The notes under the pieces: generated by a model
What the model saw: the letters and a program-made list of their open reading frames with translations, nothing else
Databases searched by the model: none
What the model was told of the DNA's origin: nothing
Source: DATHBP01 sp035296085
GTDB taxonomy: Bacteria > Actinomycetota > Actinomycetes > Propionibacteriales > Nocardioidaceae
NCBI GenBank assembly: GCA_035296085.1
Contig: DATHBP010000189.1
Location: forward strand, 1-9,158
Direction: 5' to 3'
Length of the DNA: 9,158 nucleotides
Part shown: positions 6,156 to 9,158 of the stretch, piece after piece
Position numbering within the stretch: position 1 is the stretch's first letter
Layout: the number at the start of each line of letters is the position of its first letter
Position numbers and translations under genes: made by a program

Positions 6156-7328
6156 GTGGACTTCGCCTACACACCGCGCCAGAGCGAGCTCAAGCGCACG
6201 GCGGCGGCGTACGCCGAGCAGCTCAGTGCCTACGAGGTCGAGGTGGAACGCTCCGGCGGTTACCTGGCGGAGACCGTCATCGACGATCTCCGGCAGGCGG
6301 CCAAGGACGCTGGGCTCTGGGCGATCAACATGCCCACCGAGTGGGGCGGGGCGGGCTTGTCCGTCTTGGAGCAGGTGATCGTCCAAGAGCAGTGGGGCAA
6401 GGTCACGAACTGCCTCTGGGACATCCCGTGGCGACCCGCCAACGTGCTCGCCCGCGCCACCCCGGACCAGCGGGAGCGTCACCTTCTTCCCATCATCCGC
6501 GGGGAGAAGTTCGACGCGTTCGCGGTCACCGAGTCCGGCGCGGGCTCCGACGCCTCGGCCGGCCAGTCGAAGGCCCGGCGGGTGGATGGCGGGTGGCGGC
6601 TCAGCGGAGAGAAGTGGTACGTAACCTGCGGCGACCTCGCCAGCCTCCTGCTGGTGCAGGCCGGCGCGGGCGACGACATGGCGCCGACGCTGTTCCTCGT
6701 CGACAAGGCGAGCCAAGGGGTCGAGGTCGTCGACGTCCCGCTGGTCATGCACACGGCGATCTACCAGCACCCCACCATCGCGTTCACCGATGTGTTCGTG
6801 GCCGACCAGGACGTACTCGGTGATGTCGGTGAGGGCTTCGAGCTGACCAAGGACTGGTTCACCGACGAGCGGATCATGATCGCGGCCCGGACGACCGGTG
6901 CTTCGGAGCGGGCGCTCGGCCTGGCGCGGGACTGGGCGCTCGAGCGTGAGCAGTTCGGCCAGCCGATCGCGGAGTTCCAGATGGTGCAGGCGATGCTCGC
7001 CGACTGCGCGGTCGACATCGCCGTCAACCGGGCCTTCACCTACCAAGTCGCCTGGGAGGCCGACCAGGGCGTCGACCGCAAGACGCTGCACGCCAAGGCG
7101 TCCATGGCCAAGCTGTCCGCGTCCGAGGCGGCTGGGCGGGTCATGGACCGCTGCGTGCAGATCTTCGGCGGTCGGGGCTATCTGCGCGAGTACGCCGTCG
7201 AGCGTTTCTACCGCGAGGTGCGCGTAGACCGGATCTGGGAGGGCACGTCGGAGATCCAGCGTCTGATCATCGCCAACGAGCTGGCCAAGCGGGGGACCGG
7301 CGTGCTCGACCTGCCTCAAGCGACCTGA
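6156..7328 (+). CDS. Acyl-CoA dehydrogenase (FAD-dependent)
   Basis: A 390-residue flavoprotein of the acyl-CoA dehydrogenase family, full length. Family members oxidise the alpha-beta bond of a CoA thioester, passing electrons to electron-transfer flavoprotein. The first family signature AVTESGAGSDASA covers residues about 123-135; TESGAGSD begins at 125. EREQFGQPI lies near 264-272. The second signature begins QIFGGRGY (335-342) and continues to the FYRE segment. IWEGTSEIQR holds E362, the position of the catalytic base in medium- and short-chain enzymes. Start GTG at 6156, with GAGGGGA (6144-6150) five bases upstream. Preceded by a good promoter and a TetR operator copy, it converges on the tetR gene, so it is likely a target of that repressor. 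Substrate class is not readable: fatty acyl, branched-chain or CaiA-like (quaternary-amine acyl-CoA) substrates are all possible. Confidence 0.95.
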   Translation: MDFAYTPRQSELKRTAAAYAEQLSAYEVEVERSGGYLAETVIDDLRQAAKDAGLWAINMPTEWGGAGLSVLEQVIVQEQWGKVTNCLWDIPWRPANVLARATPDQRERHLLPIIRGEKFDAFAVTESGAGSDASAGQSKARRVDGGWRLSGEKWYVTCGDLASLLLVQAGAGDDMAPTLFLVDKASQGVEVVDVPLVMHTAIYQHPTIAFTDVFVADQDVLGDVGEGFELTKDWFTDERIMIAARTTGASERALGLARDWALEREQFGQPIAEFQMVQAMLADCAVDIAVNRAFTYQVAWEADQGVDRKTLHAKASMAKLSASEAAGRVMDRCVQIFGGRGYLREYAVERFYREVRVDRIWEGTSEIQRLIIANELAKRGTGVLDLPQAT

Positions 7329-7374
7329 GCCGACTCCGGTAGCAGTCAGCCGTCATCCTCTCGCCGTCGGCTCA
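7326..7374. terminator. Inverted repeat joining the two convergent stop codons, possible terminator
   Basis: tgagccgac (7326-7334) and gtcggctca (7366-7374) are perfect 9-bp inverted repeats with a 31-base loop. The left arm begins with the TGA stop of the acyl-CoA dehydrogenase, and the right arm ends with the complement of the TGA stop of tetR. A transcript from either side would form the same hairpin. The loop is long and there is no U-tract, so terminator function is tentative. Confidence 0.5.
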
Positions 7375-8019
7375 GCGGTCACCGGCCAGCGCCAGCTCAT
7401 CGGGGTCTATGCCCAGCTCCGCCGCTGCCCCAGTCCGGGCATGCCACAGCAGCCGTCGTCGCGACATCGACTTCTGCCGCAGCGTTCCCCGCACGCACAA
7501 CCCGTCGAGCAGGGCGCTCAGCCTCTCGGCCGCTGCATCCGGTTGCCTGCAGGTGAACTCCCCGCTGTCTGTTCCCTCGGTGATCACGCTGCCGAGCACG
7601 TCGTCCCACGCGTCGTCGAGCTCACGTCGCACATCTTGCAGAGCCGGGTTGCGCAAGCTGGCCGCCCAGAGGTCGACCCACAACAGCCAGCCCTCGTCGT
7701 CTGGGCCGGCCGGCACGTAGTGGCGCAGTATGCGGTCGATCCGTCCGGCGGCGCTGCCGCTGCCGGCGGCGATGGCCTGCACGCGTTCGATGTCGCGCTG
7801 GGCAACGGCCCGCAGCATCTCGACGAGCAACGCGTCCTTCGACGAGAAGTGATAGTGCACGAGGCCGCCGCTCACGTTCGTGGCCGCCGCCACGTCGGCG
7901 ATGCGCACGTTGGTCAGGCCCCGCTCGAGCACCACGCGCCTCGTCGCCTCTAACAGCTCGGCTCGGCGCTGGGCCGCGTCCTCGGCTCGGCGTTCCGAGG
8001 GCTGAGCTGTCCTGGACAT
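7372..8019 (-). CDS. TetR-family transcriptional regulator, BetI-like
   Basis: A 215-residue repressor of the usual TetR length. The N-terminal DNA-binding domain spans roughly 15-65, with a helix-turn-helix IADVAAATNVSGGLVHYHFS (40-59) followed by SKDALL, the classic TetR pattern. The C-terminal ligand/dimer domain contains LSALLDGLCVRGTL (168-181), resembling the BetI/TetR_C_6 type. In BetI the effector is choline, but the ligand here is unknown. Start is ATG at 8017-8019. No Shine-Dalgarno precedes it, and a TATGCT -10 box (8033-8028) places transcription start within a few bases of the ATG, so the mRNA is probably leaderless. A 17-bp operator copy overlaps the expected -35 zone, suggesting autorepression. 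It converges with the acyl-CoA dehydrogenase and diverges from the ABC ATPase gene. Confidence 0.93.
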   Translation of the reverse strand: MSRTAQPSERRAEDAAQRRAELLEATRRVVLERGLTNVRIADVAAATNVSGGLVHYHFSSKDALLVEMLRAVAQRDIERVQAIAAGSGSAAGRIDRILRHYVPAGPDDEGWLLWVDLWAASLRNPALQDVRRELDDAWDDVLGSVITEGTDSGEFTCRQPDAAAERLSALLDGLCVRGTLRQKSMSRRRLLWHARTGAAAELGIDPDELALAGDR

Positions 8020-8027
8020 TGGGGCTG

Positions 8028-8033
8028 AGCATA
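8028..8033 (-). promoter_or_regulatory. -10 box of a probably leaderless tetR promoter
   Basis: On the minus strand TATGCT lies eight bases from the ATG at 8019, so a start point about seven bases downstream would be at or just before the start codon. The -35 position (8056-8051, GACCAG) is a poor match and falls inside the operator. Confidence 0.5.
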
Positions 8034-8049
8034 GGCCGGGTCTACGTCG

Positions 8050-8066
8050 ACTGGTCGTTCAGTCAG
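8050..8066 (-). promoter_or_regulatory. Putative TetR operator, copy 2 (tetR/ABC intergenic region)
   Basis: The plus strand reads actggtcgttcagtcag, the exact reverse complement of operator copy 1. The palindromic core is 8050-8063. It covers roughly -30 to -46 relative to the inferred tetR start and lies 57 bases upstream of the ABC ATPase GTG, so one bound dimer could control both divergent genes. Confidence 0.75.
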
Positions 8067-8110
8067 GACGCGGCCGTGGTTGACTGCTTCGTCGGCTGGT
8101 GGGGCCCGGG

Positions 8111-8116
8111 AAGGAG
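8111..8116 (+). promoter_or_regulatory. Ribosome binding site of the ABC ATPase gene
   Basis: AAGGAG followed by seven bases and GTG at 8124. It decides the start of a reading frame that has no stop inside the window. A TTGACT (8080-8085) could be a -35 box, but no matching -10 is visible. Confidence 0.8.
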
Positions 8117-8123
8117 CTGCGCA

Positions 8124-9158
8124 GTGACCGAGACCGGTGGCACGATCGAGCTGCGAGGCCTGAGCAAGTCGTTCGGGGACGAAGCGGCCGTCGTGGACCT
8201 CAACCTCGAGATCCAGGCAGGCGAGTTCTTCTCGCTGATCGGCCCCTCGGGCTGTGGCAAGACGACGACGCTGCGGATGATCGCCGGGTTCGAGGAACCG
8301 TCTGCTGGTGAGATCCTGCTGGACGGGGTCGACGTCGCCGCCATTCCGGCGCACAAGCGGCCGGTCAACACCGTTTTCCAGAGCTACGCGCTCTTTCCCC
8401 ATCTGAGCGTCGAGGACAACGTCGCGTACGGGCTGCGCTGGCAGCGCAGCGTCGACCGTGCCGAGCGCCACCGCCGAGTGGGCCAGGCGTTGGAGCTCGT
8501 CCAGCTCGGATCGTATGCGAAGCGCCGCCCTCACCAGCTCTCCGGCGGGCAGCAGCAGCGGGTTGCGCTGGCCCGAGCGCTGGTGCTGCAGCCGACTGTC
8601 TTGTTGCTCGACGAGCCGCTCGGGGCGCTCGACGCGAAGCTCCGCAAGACGCTGCGCCAAGAGCTGACGACCCTGCACCGGGAGGTCGGGGTGACGTTCG
8701 TGTTCGTCACCCACGACCAGGAGGAGGCCTTGGAGATGTCAGACCGGCTGGCGGTCATGGACCGCGGCCGGGTCGTGCAGGCCGGGGCACCGCGCGACGT
8801 GTACGCGGCACCGCTTACGGCGTACGTCGCCGACTTCCTGGGAGTGGCAAACCTGCTCGACGTCCAATGCCTCGGCCCACGCGCCGATGGTCTGCACACC
8901 GTACGCCTGAGCGACGCCGAGCTCGTGGCCACGCCGGTCAACGGGGGTGAGGCCGGCAGCGGTCACGTCGTGATCCGCCCCGAGCGTGTACGCCTCGACG
9001 CCAGTGACCAGCGGCGGCCGAACTCCCTCACCGGGACGGTCGACCAGCTCGTCTACGTCGGTGCGACGACGCAGGTCCAGGTACGGCTGCCGCAGGGCCA
9101 GTCGCTGCAGGCGCTGGTCGTGAACGACGGCGAGCGCGACGAGCTCGTGCGCGGGACC
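8124..9158 (+). CDS. ABC transporter ATP-binding protein, PotA-like, 3'-truncated
   Basis: 345 codons are visible and the frame is still open at the window edge. The product is the cytoplasmic ATPase of an uptake ABC transporter of the spermidine/putrescine (PotA), iron or sugar importer group. Walker A GPSGCGKTT at 40-48, Q-loop Q86 in VFQSYALFPH, signature LSGGQQQR at 139-146, Walker B LLLDEP at 160-165, D-loop ALD at 168-170, H-loop H198 in VTHD. A TOBE-like regulatory domain starts near 282 with IRPERVRL and SLTGTVDQLVYVGATTQVQV, characteristic of PotA/FbpC-type ATPases. Start GTG at 8124 with AAGGAG seven bases upstream. Only a short C-terminal part should be missing. Permease and binding-protein genes would be expected just downstream. 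The shared intergenic region with tetR, containing the operator, suggests repression by that regulator. PotA-like is a family call; polyamine specificity is not proven. Confidence 0.93.
   Translation, partial: MTETGGTIELRGLSKSFGDEAAVVDLNLEIQAGEFFSLIGPSGCGKTTTLRMIAGFEEPSAGEILLDGVDVAAIPAHKRPVNTVFQSYALFPHLSVEDNVAYGLRWQRSVDRAERHRRVGQALELVQLGSYAKRRPHQLSGGQQQRVALARALVLQPTVLLLDEPLGALDAKLRKTLRQELTTLHREVGVTFVFVTHDQEEALEMSDRLAVMDRGRVVQAGAPRDVYAAPLTAYVADFLGVANLLDVQCLGPRADGLHTVRLSDAELVATPVNGGEAGSGHVVIRPERVRLDASDQRRPNSLTGTVDQLVYVGATTQVQVRLPQGQSLQALVVNDGERDELVRGT

Noticed and set aside
6060..7319. Long minus-strand open frame (419 codons) opposite the acyl-CoA dehydrogenase.
   Set aside because: No recognisable domain or RBS, shadow composition, and it would run across the operator and promoter region.
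8080..8108. TTGACT (8080-8085) as the -35 of an ABC ATPase promoter.
   Set aside because: No acceptable -10 occurs 16-19 bases downstream (the sequence there is G/C only), so the promoter for this gene stays unassigned.

Overview
The window looks like a chromosomal segment of a high-GC actinobacterium. Codon third positions are strongly G/C-biased, GTG starts are common, the first gene is an actinobacterial-type B12-dependent ribonucleotide reductase, and one gene appears to be leaderless. The genus cannot be fixed from the sequence alone. Genes are densely packed, with no gene-free stretch over about 210 bases and no RNA gene, CRISPR array, insertion sequence or phage gene seen. Most long alternative-frame ORFs are high-GC shadows of the seven real genes.

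Left part (1-4310, plus strand): a 5'-truncated class II ribonucleotide reductase gene (nrdJ). Its first 318 bases are the C-terminal part of an in-frame intein, inserted immediately before a redox-active active-site cysteine of the reductase. A short-chain dehydrogenase/reductase gene follows after 68 bases. A class I SAM-dependent O-methyltransferase gene follows that after only 3 bases, so the two probably form one transcription unit. A very strong two-segment hairpin ends this unit and probably serves both converging transcripts.

Middle (4335-5948, minus strand): an exported PhoX-like/DUF839-type protein with a twin-arginine-like signal peptide. It is divergent from the next gene.

Right part (5949-9158): a putative regulon. 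An acyl-CoA dehydrogenase gene (plus) converges on a TetR/BetI-like repressor gene (minus). The repressor gene diverges from a PotA-like ABC transporter ATPase gene that runs off the window. A 17-bp sequence with a near-palindromic 14-bp core occurs identically, in opposite orientations, upstream of the acyl-CoA dehydrogenase and in the tetR/ABC intergenic region, where it covers the expected -35 zone of tetR. A degenerate copy lies in the spacer of a good-looking promoter for the dehydrogenase. The simplest reading is that the TetR protein represses itself, the dehydrogenase and probably the transporter, linking uptake of a small (possibly cationic or amine-type) substrate to CoA-thioester oxidation. 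The ligand and pathway cannot be read from the window.
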